Source: Selaginella moellendorffii (taxonomy: Eukaryota; Streptophyta; Lycopodiopsida; Selaginellales; Selaginellaceae). From it: a stretch of 64,000 nucleotides of DNA. Below are positions 46,279-57,249 of the stretch, in pieces. The notes beneath the pieces are model-generated. The model did not search any database. It was not told the DNA's origin and worked only from the letters and a program-made list of their open reading frames with translations. The stretch is taken from assembly GCF_000143415.4 (NCBI RefSeq), contig NW_003314353.1, positions 123,483 to 187,482 of the forward strand. The letters run 5' to 3'. Within the stretch, counting starts at the first letter, position 1; every line of letters begins with the position of its first letter. Made by a program: the position numbers and the translations under genes.

Positions 46279-46953
46279 AAACTGAAAGTATGGCCCATTC
46301 AACTTTAAGAGAGAATCGGACTTTGGATTATGGTATGCGCTCTGAATCAAATGTTTTACCGGGTGCTCACGATTTTGCTTGTTCGCAGCTAGAACAATTT
46401 GGCAAACGCTTCTACCATGTCACTTATTCCTTCGACAAGGTTACCAAGCAGTTCGAAAGCGTCTTTGTCCCTGAGCCAAAGCAGCAACAAAACCAATACT
46501 AGCAGCGATAGAATTCAGTCTCGCTTGATTCTGACTGTGAGTCACGATTTAAGTATTGAACAAGAAGAATAAGCGCCAACAGGATTCATCAACCAACTAT
46601 TTCTTTTCTTCTTTTTCCTAGCTCTCGACGTACCATCGAAAGATCAAGAAACCAAGAACAATCATCAGTAGCACCATGGGAGTTAACGGAGACGGAGAGG
46701 TACCTTCATTCATGTCTTACTTATTCCAAGCTCTGCATTCAGGTTTCCTTCCAAAGCTGTAGTTTTGACTGACGGAGCTCTGACATATTCTTGTATTGCC
46801 ATCACGCCGACGCATCACTCTGGCCCTGAAGCCGAGGCAAGTTGCTGGAGACTCTTTAAAAAGTCGGTAAAGCTTTGTTTCTGTAAGTTTGGTTGTCCTT
46901 TTACATTCTTTTCCTGTCAGCCGAAATTGGAACGTATCAACTGTTTCGAATTA
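46279..46953 (+). other. Unassigned stretch, possible small gene pieces
   Basis: A 70-codon ORF at 46290-46502 ends FGKRFYHVTYSFDKVTKQFE followed by a Gln-rich tail. Its first third may be intron, since TTGTTCGCAG precedes CTAGAACAATTTGG. Further on, FPSKAVVLTDGALTYSC (about 46745-46795) looks protein-like. I cannot join these into a gene with a known domain. Confidence 0.25.
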
Positions 46954-47364
46954 CTACGCCGGCCAGAATCGACCAACAGTGTCTAGAATTTTACAAGCCA
47001 GATCGAGAAAGTTTCCCAGATCCTTGACAATGTCCGAATCCTGGATCCAGAGCAGCAGCACCAACGAAAAGAGTGCCAGCAGCAGCAGCTCCCTCCGATG
47101 CAAACGTTCTCCAACAATCCAGGAATAACAATACTCTCCGAGAAGAGAGGCCACTAGCAAGAGCAAAACAATCGAAGCTACATTGGACCATGAGCGTTTT
47201 TCCTCGTGGACGAGCTTGAAGAGATCACTTCTCCTGATCGTTATGATGTCTTCGCTATCGCCATCGCCAAAGTAGTAGTGATAGAGGTAGCGGAGCCTCC
47301 GGCGAATGTACCATGGACAGACGAGCAATCCCGCAACAATCGTGAGAACCACGAAGAGAACCAT
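46954..47364 (-). CDS. Small predicted multi-pass membrane protein
   Basis: An intronless minus-strand ORF of 136 codons, MVLFVVLTIVAGLLVCPWYI at the start. Three strongly hydrophobic segments are visible (about 1-18, 62-85, 92-106: ASIVLLLLVASLLGEY; ELLLLALFSLVLLLWI). A charged loop contains DGDSEDIITIRRSDLFKLVHEE, and the tail is amphipathic (KDLGNFLDLACKILDTVGRF). I do not recognise a family. It lies tail to tail with the phosphatase-like gene and upstream of the vicilin-like gene's stop. Confidence 0.5.
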   Translation of the reverse strand: MVLFVVLTIVAGLLVCPWYIRRRLRYLYHYYFGDGDSEDIITIRRSDLFKLVHEEKRSWSNVASIVLLLLVASLLGEYCYSWIVGERLHRRELLLLALFSLVLLLWIQDSDIVKDLGNFLDLACKILDTVGRFWPA

Positions 47365-47656
47365 GATGGATCGGAAAGAAACATGACAAAGAAACTATGA
47401 AACTCCATTACAAAACTCGAGAGTTATATGAAGAACCTGAGACAACGAACTAAAAAACGCGAACAAAACGAAGACGTCACTTGCGTGTAGCTCAATGGTC
47501 AGAACTACAGCGCTCTCTCAAGTTGTGAAAATTCCGTGTGATTGCGATCGATCACACTTGGTTCATCACGTCAAACGCGGTCTCTACTGATCTCACAAGG
47601 GACGCGCAAAAAAGGCTTGGAAAAGTTCTCACTTTGATTGATTCACACAAAACTTT

Positions 47657-49157
47657 TTACATTGCAGAGCTCCGCTTGCCATCTTCCTCGATGAAACCAG
47701 GCAGGATCACCGCGTCGCGCTGGTTATCGAGCACGGCTTCCAAGCGCTTTGCGTCGACGTTGAAAGTCTTGGACATGATGTCCTTGCTGAAAGCCTTAAA
47801 CACGGAGTTGGATCCTGCGAAAGATAAGAACGATCTTTTGAGGCCAAGAACTACGTGAAACACTATCAGACCTGCCAAGAACTGTGGACGGTTCCGCCGA
47901 GACGATGTGCTGAATCCAACGAACTCGAAATCACCATTCCGGGAAGCGATTTGGCACATCGGGAAGTAGCGAGGGACGAACACCACCTTGCTCTCGTCCA
48001 GTTCCTTGTCGAGCGCGTTGGTTCCATTCGGGTATGAGACTTGGATCCTTCCGTTGCCCTTGGTGATGAAGGCTACCTCGGCAGCTCTGGGATTCCAGTG
48101 CGGTGCGAGCATAGCTCCCTGGCAAAACCACGAAGTTTAGTTTCCTGGCAATAGAGATCACAGATGTTGGAACTTACTGGCTTCAAGCTGACTGCGAAAA
48201 CTCCGACGTCCGCCTCTTTCAAGGGACTGAATTCCGCGCCATGGACAGCGATCGTCCAGCCGTTCTCGTTCTTAAAGTCGGGAGCTTTCTTGAGCAAGTT
48301 GAACGGCTTAGGCGCGTCACCACGAGCATTTGAAGCGGCCGAGTCTCCCTTCAAGAAATCATATCCAGCCCGTGATGTGTAGACAATGGGACCTTCGGTT
48401 TGGGAGCCCAGGATCTCTGAAACATCCTCGGGAGCCACCTACAAGAATCAAAGGTATTCATTCATGTAAGAGAAGGAACGAGCAAAAGTTGATATGCTTA
48501 CCTTCAAAGCAGCAGCGACGGCCTCCTTACGAAATCCCGAGAGAATCGTTCGAGGATCAACTCCACCACCAACGAAAAACGATTGGAAGTGTCCAGCATC
48601 GAGGCTCTCGGATGTGTCACACATCCCATACAGACGCAGCCTCTGTCCCTCGTCGGTGTTGAGGACGTAGAACACGAAACCACCCGGGAGAGCGTAGATA
48701 TCTCCAGTCTCTAAGTCCTGCCGGTTAAGGTAGTCTTGCTCGGCCCATCCCAAAGTCATTCGTCCTGGATTGATAGAAAGGATTTAGAGGAAACAAATCG
48801 AAATCCAAAAGAGAGAAGAGAGAAGCTTAGCTTACCTTTGTGGACGTAAAGCACGCAAGAGGCATCGAGGTACTGTGGAAGCAAAAGGCCCTTGGGCTCG
48901 ATGGTGATGATGCTGAGACCAATGTGGTTCTCTGCAAGGGCTCCCAGCTCTTTGGGACCGGGAAGAACTTGGATATCCCCGGCTTCCGTACTCACCACCT
49001 GTACGGGTTCCTTGAGCACGAAAGGACTGGTCGCTTGCTTGTGATGGTCGCCTTCTTCGTCGCCACGGTCGTGGCGCTCATGGCGATCGTGTTCACTCGC
49101 GCTGGATGAGACGATAAGCAGGGCTAGCGCGCACAGGATCAGCGATTTTCGAGCCAT
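47657..49157 (-). CDS. Vicilin-like (7S globulin) two-cupin protein
   Basis: Five exons (minus): 49157-48836, 48764-48502, 48438-48178, 48118-47872, 47814-47657; 416 codons. A signal peptide (MARKSLILCALALLIVSSSA) precedes a His/Asp-rich segment (HDRHERHDRGDEEGDHH). The N-terminal cupin shows LLLPQYLDASCVLYVHKG and GDIYALPGGFVFYVLN. The C-terminal cupin shows MLAPHWNPRAAEVAFITKG and VFVPRYFPMCQIAS. In the second cupin His and Glu of the metal-binding pattern H-x-N-x4-E are present. Vicilins are vacuolar storage proteins of seeds; members in spore plants occur in spores. Upstream are two CATGCA (RY) words. All introns are GT-AG. Confidence 0.9.
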
Positions 49158-49524
49158 TGTGTGAATCTGTAGAGAGATTTTAGAGAAAACTATCGACGAA
49201 CGAACAAGAACACAAGAAAATCCACGAAATGTCGTCCAAAATCGAGAAGGGAACCACGAATCATCGCGATCAAAGAGGATAGCTCGATCGATGCAAGAAT
49301 CCTGGCCAAGATCGCAAGAAAGAATGCTTACCCTGGGAGAGGAAGACGGAGGCGCTGCTTGGATGGAATGGCCGATCGATGGCCCTTAAAAATACGCCCT
49401 CGAGCGCCTCATCGTTTCCCATGCAAGCATTACATGCAGTGGGCAGGAAGGGTATATTCCTGTCATGATTCTTGAATAGATCCCAGCCGTTGCGCGTGGA
49501 ATAGGGTTAGGGCTTCGCGGAGCG
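49158..49524. promoter_or_regulatory. Bidirectional promoter with two RY (CATGCA) words
   Basis: 367 bp between the vicilin-like start (minus) and the HUA2-like start (plus). CATGCA occurs at 49420-49425 and 49433-49438, about 270 bp upstream of the vicilin start. The RY word is the ABI3/FUS3-type site of seed storage gene promoters. A GGGTTAGGG telo-box-like word lies at 49504-49512, beside the HUA2-like start. Confidence 0.45.
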
Positions 49525-52391
49525 ATGGCGGAGCTCAAGACGGAGGCCTCGGCGCGTCCTCACGCGGATCGCGATCGCAATTGTGAGTTTCTAGCTGATT
49601 CTCGGGAGGATCCTAGTTCTCGGGTGGAAGAAGAAGGTGTAGGGCTAGATTCTAGGAGGGATGATGTTCGCAAGGATGAGCAGCTTGATTTGGAGCGCGC
49701 CTCGGTAGCTCCTGGTGCCAGTGACGCTGAGGAGGACAAGAATGTCGAGGTAGTGAGGAGGGTAGATGGTCCTGGAATTGATCAAAAGGAGGGAGAAAGG
49801 AGGCTTCATGGAGAGAAGAAGGTCGAGGATGATTTGAATGAGGGAGAGAAAAACATCCAGGACGATGGAAGTGAGGAAGAGAAGAAGCTCGAGGATGAGA
49901 GGGAGAAAAAGATCCAGGAAGAGAAGAAGCTCGAGGATGAGGGAGAGAAAAAGATCCAGGAGGAAGAGGAGAAGGTCGAGGATGATCGAAGTGAGAGAGA
50001 GAAAAAGATCCAGGACGAGCAAGAGAAGAAGATCGAGGATGATCGAAATGAGGGAGAGAAAAAGCTCCAGGACGATGGAAGTGAGGAAGAGAAGAAGCTT
50101 GACGAGAAGCTTCAGGACGATCTAGAAATCGCTGGGAGCCAGGAGGAAATGTCGATGGAGGCTGCAGGTGACCCGACCAAGCCAAAGATCTTGCGGACGT
50201 TTGAGAGGAGGAAAAAGCCAATGAAGGTGTTCGAGAGAAGGAAGAAGAAGGTAGATGGTGAGGCTTCGGGTGGGAACGAGGACAGTGAGAAGAAGGAGGC
50301 CATAGATGCTGAGAAGAAAAAACTCAAGAGGCCGAGGCCGGATGATGGTGAGGATACAAAGCTGGCGCAGGAGGGCAAAGTCGCGAAGAAACCGAAGGAA
50401 GGAAAGCAGCGCAACCTGAAAGAGAAGCTAAGGGAAGAAAAACAGAGCACTTCCAAGGAGCAGTCAAAGGAAGGGAAGCTGAAAAACGTGAAGCAGACCA
50501 AGAAGCTGTTAAAGTGTCAGTCCGATGGCTCAAAGAAGGAGTCGGGCGATGCAAATGGTTTATCGAGCGAGCGTAAAAGAACTCAGGACAGCGAAAAGAA
50601 AAAGGTCGAAAAGAAGAGATCGAGTGATGCTGACATTAAGGATACAAAGCAGGCGAAGAAGAACAAGGCCTCGAAGGAGACGACGGAGAAGCAGGACATT
50701 TTGAAGGAGCAGCTGAAAGAAGGGAAAAAGGAGACGCTGAAAGAAGGAAAGAAGGAGAAGCTGAAAGAAGGATTGAAGGAGAAGGAGAAGGAAAAGTGGA
50801 ACGATGTGAAGATCAAGGATCGGCCGAACCTGTTCAGGTCCCAGTCCAATGATTCAAAGAAGGAGGCGAAAGTGTCTACTTCCAAAGAATCGAGCGACGG
50901 CAAAAGACCTGAGGTGGAAGATGCTAAAAAGCCCCTGAAGACTCTTCATGTGGAGCCCGAGGCCCTGAATAATGCGTTGGAGGCAATCTCTACTCCGGTT
51001 TCGAGGCTTCTTGACGGTGGAGGTTCAAACAAAGTTCGTGAAGCGTAAGTACAGTTTTTGTCACATTCTACAACCCTTGTTCTGACTGGTTTTTGCTAAT
51101 TCACAGTTACGAAGCTGCGAAAGAATTGAAGCAGCGTCGCCTAGCCCTGAAAGAGGAAACGGCGTCGGCATCCATGAAGTTTCTGAAAGCAGCGGCTGAA
51201 TCAAAGCAGCAAACGCAATCGGACTCGCCTGTTTTCAAGGAACCTACACCGGACAATACAAGTCCCGCCGAGAAAGAGAAGCATGGAAGCGACGCTAAGA
51301 AACTCAAGGAAAGGGAGAAAGGAATAGCGCTGGAGACTTTCCAGGGGATGCTTGAAACGCTCACGCGAGCCAAAGAGAGCATTCAAAAAACTACGCTCTT
51401 TGCGATGGATTGCGCAAACAAAGGAATCGCCAAACAGGTATGGTCTTGGTTTTACGTTCCATGGCTGACGGACGGTTTTACCAACAGGTCATGGATGCTA
51501 TAATGCGCAAACTTAAGAGGGAACGCGAACACAAGAAGCGCGTAGATTTGTTGTTCTTGGTGGATTCCATGGCGCAGTATCATCATCACAAAGGTGGAAG
51601 TTTGTTGTCAGAGTTTTACAAGATTCTGACTCCGTGATGGTCTCCAGGTGGACCGGATTATGCTTCTATCGTGGAAGGCTGTCTTGCTCGTTTCCTGACT
51701 GCCGTCGCTCCTCCAAACAGCCCCTCGGAAAATCGCCAGCAGTGTGTGAAGGTAAACTTCGTGTGCTTTCTTTCCACCGTGGCTTGAGTCGTTTCCATCA
51801 GGTGGTGAACTTGTGGGTGAAGAGGAACATCATGAAAGAAACTCTCCTCAAGGACACCATCGCCAGGCTCGGCATGGAAGCTGGTCTCAACACCACGCAG
51901 CGGCAGTACCAGCGTCACGACCGTGCATTCCACGATCCCATGCGTGAGATGGGCAGTGACATGCTTGTGGACGAGTACGGCAGGTATGGCTCACAAGCGT
52001 TTCTCTTTCACACTCCCGAGGCATGGCTGACGTTTCCTTGTGGGCTTGTAGCAACACAAGCTTTCAGCTCCCTGGATTTCTCGTCCGGAGGGACGACGAG
52101 GAGGACGAAGAGATGGAGATGGAGATGGAGATAGGAATGGATGTGTCTCCGGTGAAAGACCATAAGCTCCAGGTGGCTATGGAGGAAGCGGCAGAGCCCC
52201 AAAACGGTAGGACCCTTATGGTGAAAAGAGGCGTAGAGAGGCTTGCGCCGCTACCAACGTCGCCACCACCATCGCCCCCGCCGCTACCAGCGATGCCACC
52301 GCCATCTCCTCCTCGGCCTCCGAACTCGCCGCCCCCGCCATACCCGTCGACCACGATCCAGCAAACTTGGCAGCAGCATCGACGGCAGTGA
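49525..52391 (+). CDS. HUA2-like protein with CID (RPR) domain, no PWWP
   Basis: Six exons: 49525-51044, 51107-51437, 51488-51593, 51648-51751, 51802-51983, 52052-52391; 860 codons. Residues about 1-500 are extremely Lys/Glu/Asp-rich, with tandem units like EEKKLEDD and EKKIQEE (about 105-205), so probably coiled or disordered and nuclear. Residues about 560-750 match the CID region of HUA2/ENHANCER OF AG-4 proteins: GMLETLTRAKESIQ, RVDLLFLVDSMAQ, ARFLTAVAPPNSPSENRQQC, VVNLWVKRNIMKETLL. The C-end has SNTSFQLPGFLV, an acidic stretch and poly-Pro (PPPSPPPLP). Plant HUA2 proteins act in pre-mRNA processing and flowering and usually begin with a PWWP domain, not seen here. A missed 5' exon cannot be excluded. 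Confidence 0.88.
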
Positions 52392-53922
52392 TTACCTTCC
52401 TCCTCGTATCTTGTAAAAAAAAAAATGGAAACCGGTGGTAAGTATGAACTCGTGCTAAGTTCTCGGCGGTCTAACGGAGTGCTACAGGGGCTGGTTCTTC
52501 CTTTCTATATACTCGAATCGCTCTCTCGTTTTTAATCCTGGGAAGAGATATCAGATGCGAACGAAGTGATATCTATCCGATCATTTTGCAACGCCGCGAT
52601 GAGATGATGCTTTGCGGTAAAATCCCAGGGACCAATCCTTTTTTGTACTTGACTACTGTTAAACGAATATTCAGTCAAAGTCAAAGGGATATGCTTCTTG
52701 ATTCGAAAGAGAGGTATGGCTTCTCGCACACTACTTTTTAATTTTATCGACTGACAAAACCGTTCCCTGTAGTGATCAAAAGAAAGCCGCGCGTTTGCAC
52801 GTAAAAGAGAGAGTACTGTGCTTATATATGGTACGGGGGAAACTTGGCACGCACAAACTGCGTGGAGGGCTTGTTTATATACGAACTGAACGTGAACAAG
52901 TCTCAAGCGTGAACGTAACAGGTCTGTGTCTGGCTGTTTCAAGTTATCTACTGATTGTTTTGTTGCGTTCCTTAGCTACATTGATGGATCAGATCATATG
53001 AACAAACTTGGCGAGCGAAACGCTTGAGCTGAGCACGAACTAGTGCCGTGGTCCTTTTGGCTCCGTGAGGAGTGAAGTGAGCTTCACTGCTAAGCGGAGC
53101 CAAAAGCTCTGCGGCACTAAGCTTGTCTGCAAAGCAAAGCGCTCGCAAGACACCAGTCGGCCATTCAACACGGCAGGATCGGCGATTATGCTGCTACTAG
53201 AAGAAGAGAAAAAAAGAGTGGAGCACGAAAGTACAGACATTCTGGTGATCACATGGAGAAGACGTCAGCTGCGTGCGAGTTAGGAAGAGTCATGTGGAGG
53301 GTGTCTTTAAGGTACTGCCATCAGATTCGCTTCATTAGTTAGACAATCGTTGGCAGTTTGCGCCGGTTTGTTTTGTTTTAGCTCTATTTTATCCTTGCGA
53401 TCTTGCCGTTTCTTTCATTGTCTGAGCGTGATCTCTTTTGGTCCTCAGGCACAACTCGCTGGATTTGTATGATACTCCACCGTGGTACCACCGGTTGCGT
53501 GAACTTTACCACCGTTTGCCATTAAAGCTGTGGTGTCGCAGGGAATAGTAAGACGGTGGTGTTTTCCTTGTTGGGCTTTTGGTTTGCTTGCTGTGGCTTT
53601 TGTTATTCTTTTCCAGGCTTTTTTTTTCGTAGTGAATTGATTCGTTCTGTTTTCATGGTATTGTTTGGTAGCTGCTTATACTGGGTCTTTGGTGTCGACT
53701 AACTACCTCTCTCCACCCATTTGATCTGGTGTCAGGTCTCAATCAATTCACTGTGGATCTGTTCTTTGTATTTAAGGACAATGGCTATACGAACACTCTT
53801 ACAGCTCAAAGGTGAAGCTAAGCTAGCTCTTCTCTCTCTTCTCTCTCGCGGTTCTTTCGACACAATGTGAGTGAGAGAGGATTGTTGTAAAGCTTGTTTT
53901 CTCTTCCCTGTCGGCTAACGAC
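52392..53922. other. Intergenic between the HUA2-like and expansin genes
   Basis: About 1.5 kb. It contains a 79-nt foldback at 53041-53119 and a TATA-like TATTTAAG near 53769, about 155 bp upstream of the expansin start. A pyrimidine-rich CTCTTCTCTCTCTTCTCTC stretch (about 53826-53846) lies in the likely 5' UTR. No further gene recognised. Confidence 0.45.
53041..53119. repeat. 79-nt foldback (inverted repeat)
   Basis: Three nested arms pair in order: TAGTGCCG with CGGCACTA, TTTTGGCTCCG with CGGAGCCAAAA, and GTGAAG with CTTCAC around a TGAG loop, separated by small asymmetric bulges. It could be a tiny MITE-like foldback or a small-RNA precursor; the sequence alone does not decide. Confidence 0.7.
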
Positions 53923-54828
53923 ATGATGAATTCATGGTATTCCAGGTCGCCAGTTCTCGCTGCTCTTGGTTTTCTTCTCCACTGTACGCTGTTCCAGTTC
54001 GCTCAGGGACAAGGGTGGACAAGCGCTCATGCAACTTTCTATGGGGGAAGCGATGCAGCAGGGACAATGGGTACGTAATGCGTGAAGTTTTCTACAGTGA
54101 AGAGTTATAATATATGTGTGATGCTCTTCTTTTGTTTGTAGGTGGAGCTTGTGGTTATGGTAATTTGTACAGCCAGGGATACGGCAACAACAATGCCGCA
54201 CTGAGCACTGCTTTGTTCAACTCTGGATTGAGCTGTGGTGCGTGCTTTGAGATCCGGTGTGACAGTGCTGCCGATCCAAGATGGTGCATTGCCGGGACTT
54301 CCGTTGTTGTCACTGCAACCAACTTCTGCCCTCCAAACTACGCTCTCGCAAACAACAACGGAGGATGGTGCAACCCTCCACTGGAACACTTCGACATGGC
54401 GCAGCCTGCGTGGGAGCAAATTGGCATCTACAGGGGAGGCATTGTTCCCGTCCAATACAGAAGGTAAAGTCGAAAGCCTTTAAAAGCCGCTCATAACTTT
54501 TTCTCGTTTGGTGGATAACAGAGTCAGCTGCGTCAAGAAGGGAGGAATCCACTTCACAATGAACGGCCACACGTATTTCAATCTGGTGCTCATCAGCAAC
54601 GTTGGCGGAGCCGGCGACGTGCACGCCGTGTCCATCAAAGGCTCCGGCACCGGTTGGCAAGACATGAGCCGGAACTGGGGACAAAACTGGCAGAGCAATG
54701 GCCAGTTCCAGGGGCAGAGCCTCTCGTTCAAAGTCACCACGAGCGATGGCAAAAGCGTGGTCTCCATGGACGTGGCTCCCGCCGACTGGCAGTATGGACA
54801 AACCTTCGAAGGGTCCCAGTTTGATTGA
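53923..54828 (+). CDS. EXPA: Alpha-expansin (1)
   Basis: Three exons: 53923-54070, 54142-54463, 54522-54828; 258 codons, standard for EXPA. The first of two adjacent Met codons is taken as start; a signal peptide ([21 protein letters not shown]) follows. Domain 1 (family-45-like) has [20 protein letters not shown], Cys residues at the expected places, CGACFEIRC and the HFDMAQPAW motif with the conserved Asp. Domain 2 has [30 protein letters not shown] and [12 protein letters not shown] with the Trp residues that bind polysaccharide. Expansins loosen acid-pH cell walls without hydrolysis. A second EXPA gene faces it tail to tail. Confidence 0.95.
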
Positions 54829-55992
54829 AAAGTACGTTGTTTTTCTCTGGAGCTTTTCTGGTTCGTCCTGTACTTATGGCTGGCTGTGTTGCAGGGATGG
54901 AAGGAAAGAGATGGAAGAGATGAAAGACATGCTGGAAGATGGAAGAGGAGGTAAAAGTTTCATTACATTCATGGAGGAAACGAAGAGCGTAGAGGGTCTA
55001 GAAAGGATGGGTTTTTAGCGCAGATTTGAGGATGGGGATGAGATGAAGAAACGACGGCCAACCTCCCCGCCGCTGGAAGAGATTTTAGAGATTCTAGAGA
55101 AGCTCGAGGAACAGTTTGCAAAGTCCAAATCGAGCAGACGAGCTCCACCACGCTGTCGGGAGTTTGCAAAGAGTCACGGGGAAAAATAGAAGATAAAAGG
55201 AAACGAGGCGAGCGTTATGAAGCTCTTGTGCACTGCATCGAAACCAAAAGAGAAAAGCTTTCTTAAGAGTTTGCGAGCTTCAGTCCAAATGTATCTAACT
55301 GACAGCTTTAAAATCGAGGAGCGGGTTGTGCTTCTCACATGTTGTTCTTGTTTGTTGCCCCACGATGGGCCTTAAAATAATGGGTGGCGATTTTTCTGGT
55401 CATGGGTCGTGTGAAACATAAAGGAACACTACACATGGCTTTGGGATCTGTTTGAAACGATGAAAGGCCGTGAGGAATATGGAAGATTTCAAGTGTTTTT
55501 CTATTCTTGGACGTAAGATCGGAAAGAGACCTTTGCTTGAAGTTCAAAAGATCACTGCATTTACATTGACAACTTGTTTTCAAGTGCAAATTTGATTATT
55601 GCAAGTTTTGAAGAGCTTGTGCGTTGAGGAGGGCAATTTTCAAGCAAACCACCTCTAAGATTCCTCCGCAAGCTGGGCTTATTTTTTTCATATGTACAAA
55701 ACGGCCATCTTCTTCAATCGTCGGATCGTTGCTCCTAAACTTTTAAAAACTCATTAGCAGCAGCAGGCTCCACATTTGCAAAGCTCTTGCATGCTGTGAA
55801 ATCCAACCAATCAATGGCAAACTCAATCGCCCATCAATCCTGTTGTCAAGAGAAACTCTCCCTAGAATCGCTCCTCGCCATGAACTCTACCACCTTTCCT
55901 ATCCCACCTGATCTTAGAAACTACGAAAGAATCAAAAGAACCACTCCATGAGCCGCGCAATGTCATGAGAACCACGAGAGTTGACCCGCAAA
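54829..55992. other. Shared 3' region of two convergent expansins
   Basis: 1164 bp between the stop codons. No recognised gene; ORFs are short and without domains. Confidence 0.5.
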
Positions 55993-57131
55993 CTAGAACT
56001 GCTCGCCCTCGAACGTCTGCCCATACGCCCAGTTTGCCCCGGCGACGTTGTAGGCGATGGTGGTTTTGCCATCGCTGGTTGTGACCTTGAAGGAGAGGGC
56101 CTGGCCGCCCAGGAGAGCGTTGCTCTGCCAGTTTTGGCCCCAGTTGCGGCTCATGGGGATCCAGTCGGTGCCCGAGCCTTTGATGGAGACGGCGTGCACG
56201 TCCCCGGCACCGCCAACGTTGGTGATTAGCACCAGGTTGAAGTAGGCGTGGCCGTTCATGGTGAATCGGATGCCACCACTCCTAGAGCAAGAGACTCTGC
56301 AAGAAAACCAGGAAACTTTTCTTAGTTTGGAAAAAGAAGAGATCCAAGAGAGAGGAAGATGGATGAAGTCAAGTCAGTTTGAAAGAATCTAAACTCTAAA
56401 GAGACTGGCAAGAGAAACAGTAAGGTAGAAAAGCTTTCTGGACACCAAACGTGAGCAGCTCCCGAGTTCAGACAGAAAGTGAAGGTGGGTCTCAGAAAAA
56501 CTCCAGGAAACGCTCTGAAAGAACAGGGGACAAGATGTCGGACAGTGAGGGGGATGGGGTGTCAAAGTTCAGACGACATACTCAAAATGGGAACAGAGGT
56601 GACTGGATTTCTACCTTCTGTAGGAGATGGGGACAATCCCAGCAGAGTATTGTGCAATCTTGAGAAATGCAGGCTGGGCCATGTCAAAGTGCTGGAGGGG
56701 GGAGTTGCACCAGCCCCCATCGTTGCTGGGTTGGGAACTTGGAGGGCAGAAGTTTGTGGCTGTGACAACCACAGAGCCTGGGAGGCACCACTTGGGATCA
56801 CTGCCACTTGCACACTTGACTTCAAAGCAGGCTCCGCAGCTCAGCCCATCTTGAAACAGAGCAGTGCTCAATGCTGCTGTGTTGGTGCCATATCCAGCAC
56901 TCACCAAGTTTCCATAGCCACAGGCACCACCTGGAACAAATAGAAACCCAATATGTTAAAATGTTGGAGGGAAAGGATTTGAAGATTTTTACCCATTGTG
57001 CCTGCTGCATTGGATCCACCATAAAAGGTCGCATGGGCATCAGTCCAACCACTTCCATAGCCACCACCATGGACTACTCTGCTTAGCAAGAGTGCCATGA
57101 AGATCTTGAAAGAGGCAGAAAGGCTGGCCAT
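55993..57131 (-). CDS. EXPA: Alpha-expansin (2)
   Basis: Three exons (minus): 57131-56993, 56930-56615, 56296-55993; 252 codons. The Met of [20 protein letters not shown] is preferred over an upstream in-frame Met because it begins directly with a signal peptide. The product shows [44 protein letters not shown] with the conserved Asp, [27 protein letters not shown] and [13 protein letters not shown]. Introns fall at the same two places as in the neighbouring copy; the second is longer (318 bp). A TATA-like CTTATATAAG lies about 110 bp upstream. Cell-wall loosening protein. Confidence 0.95.
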
Positions 57132-57238
57132 GGAAACTGGAAAGGTCACTCGTTTAAAACTAGCTTTAGCTACAGGGAGGCTGCTCCTCCACAAACAAAC
57201 GAATGAATGAATGAAGGGACTGCTGCAAATGTGTGAGG

Positions 57239-57249
57239 CTTATATAAGA
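57239..57249 (-). promoter_or_regulatory. TATA-like box of expansin 2
   Basis: CTTATATAAG (nearly palindromic) lies about 110 bp upstream of the start codon at 57131, a usual distance for a plant TATA box with a short 5' UTR. Confidence 0.5.

Noticed and set aside
50112-50903. Minus-strand ORFs rich in Phe/Ser/Leu
   Set aside because: Antisense of the Lys/Glu-rich HUA2-like exon.
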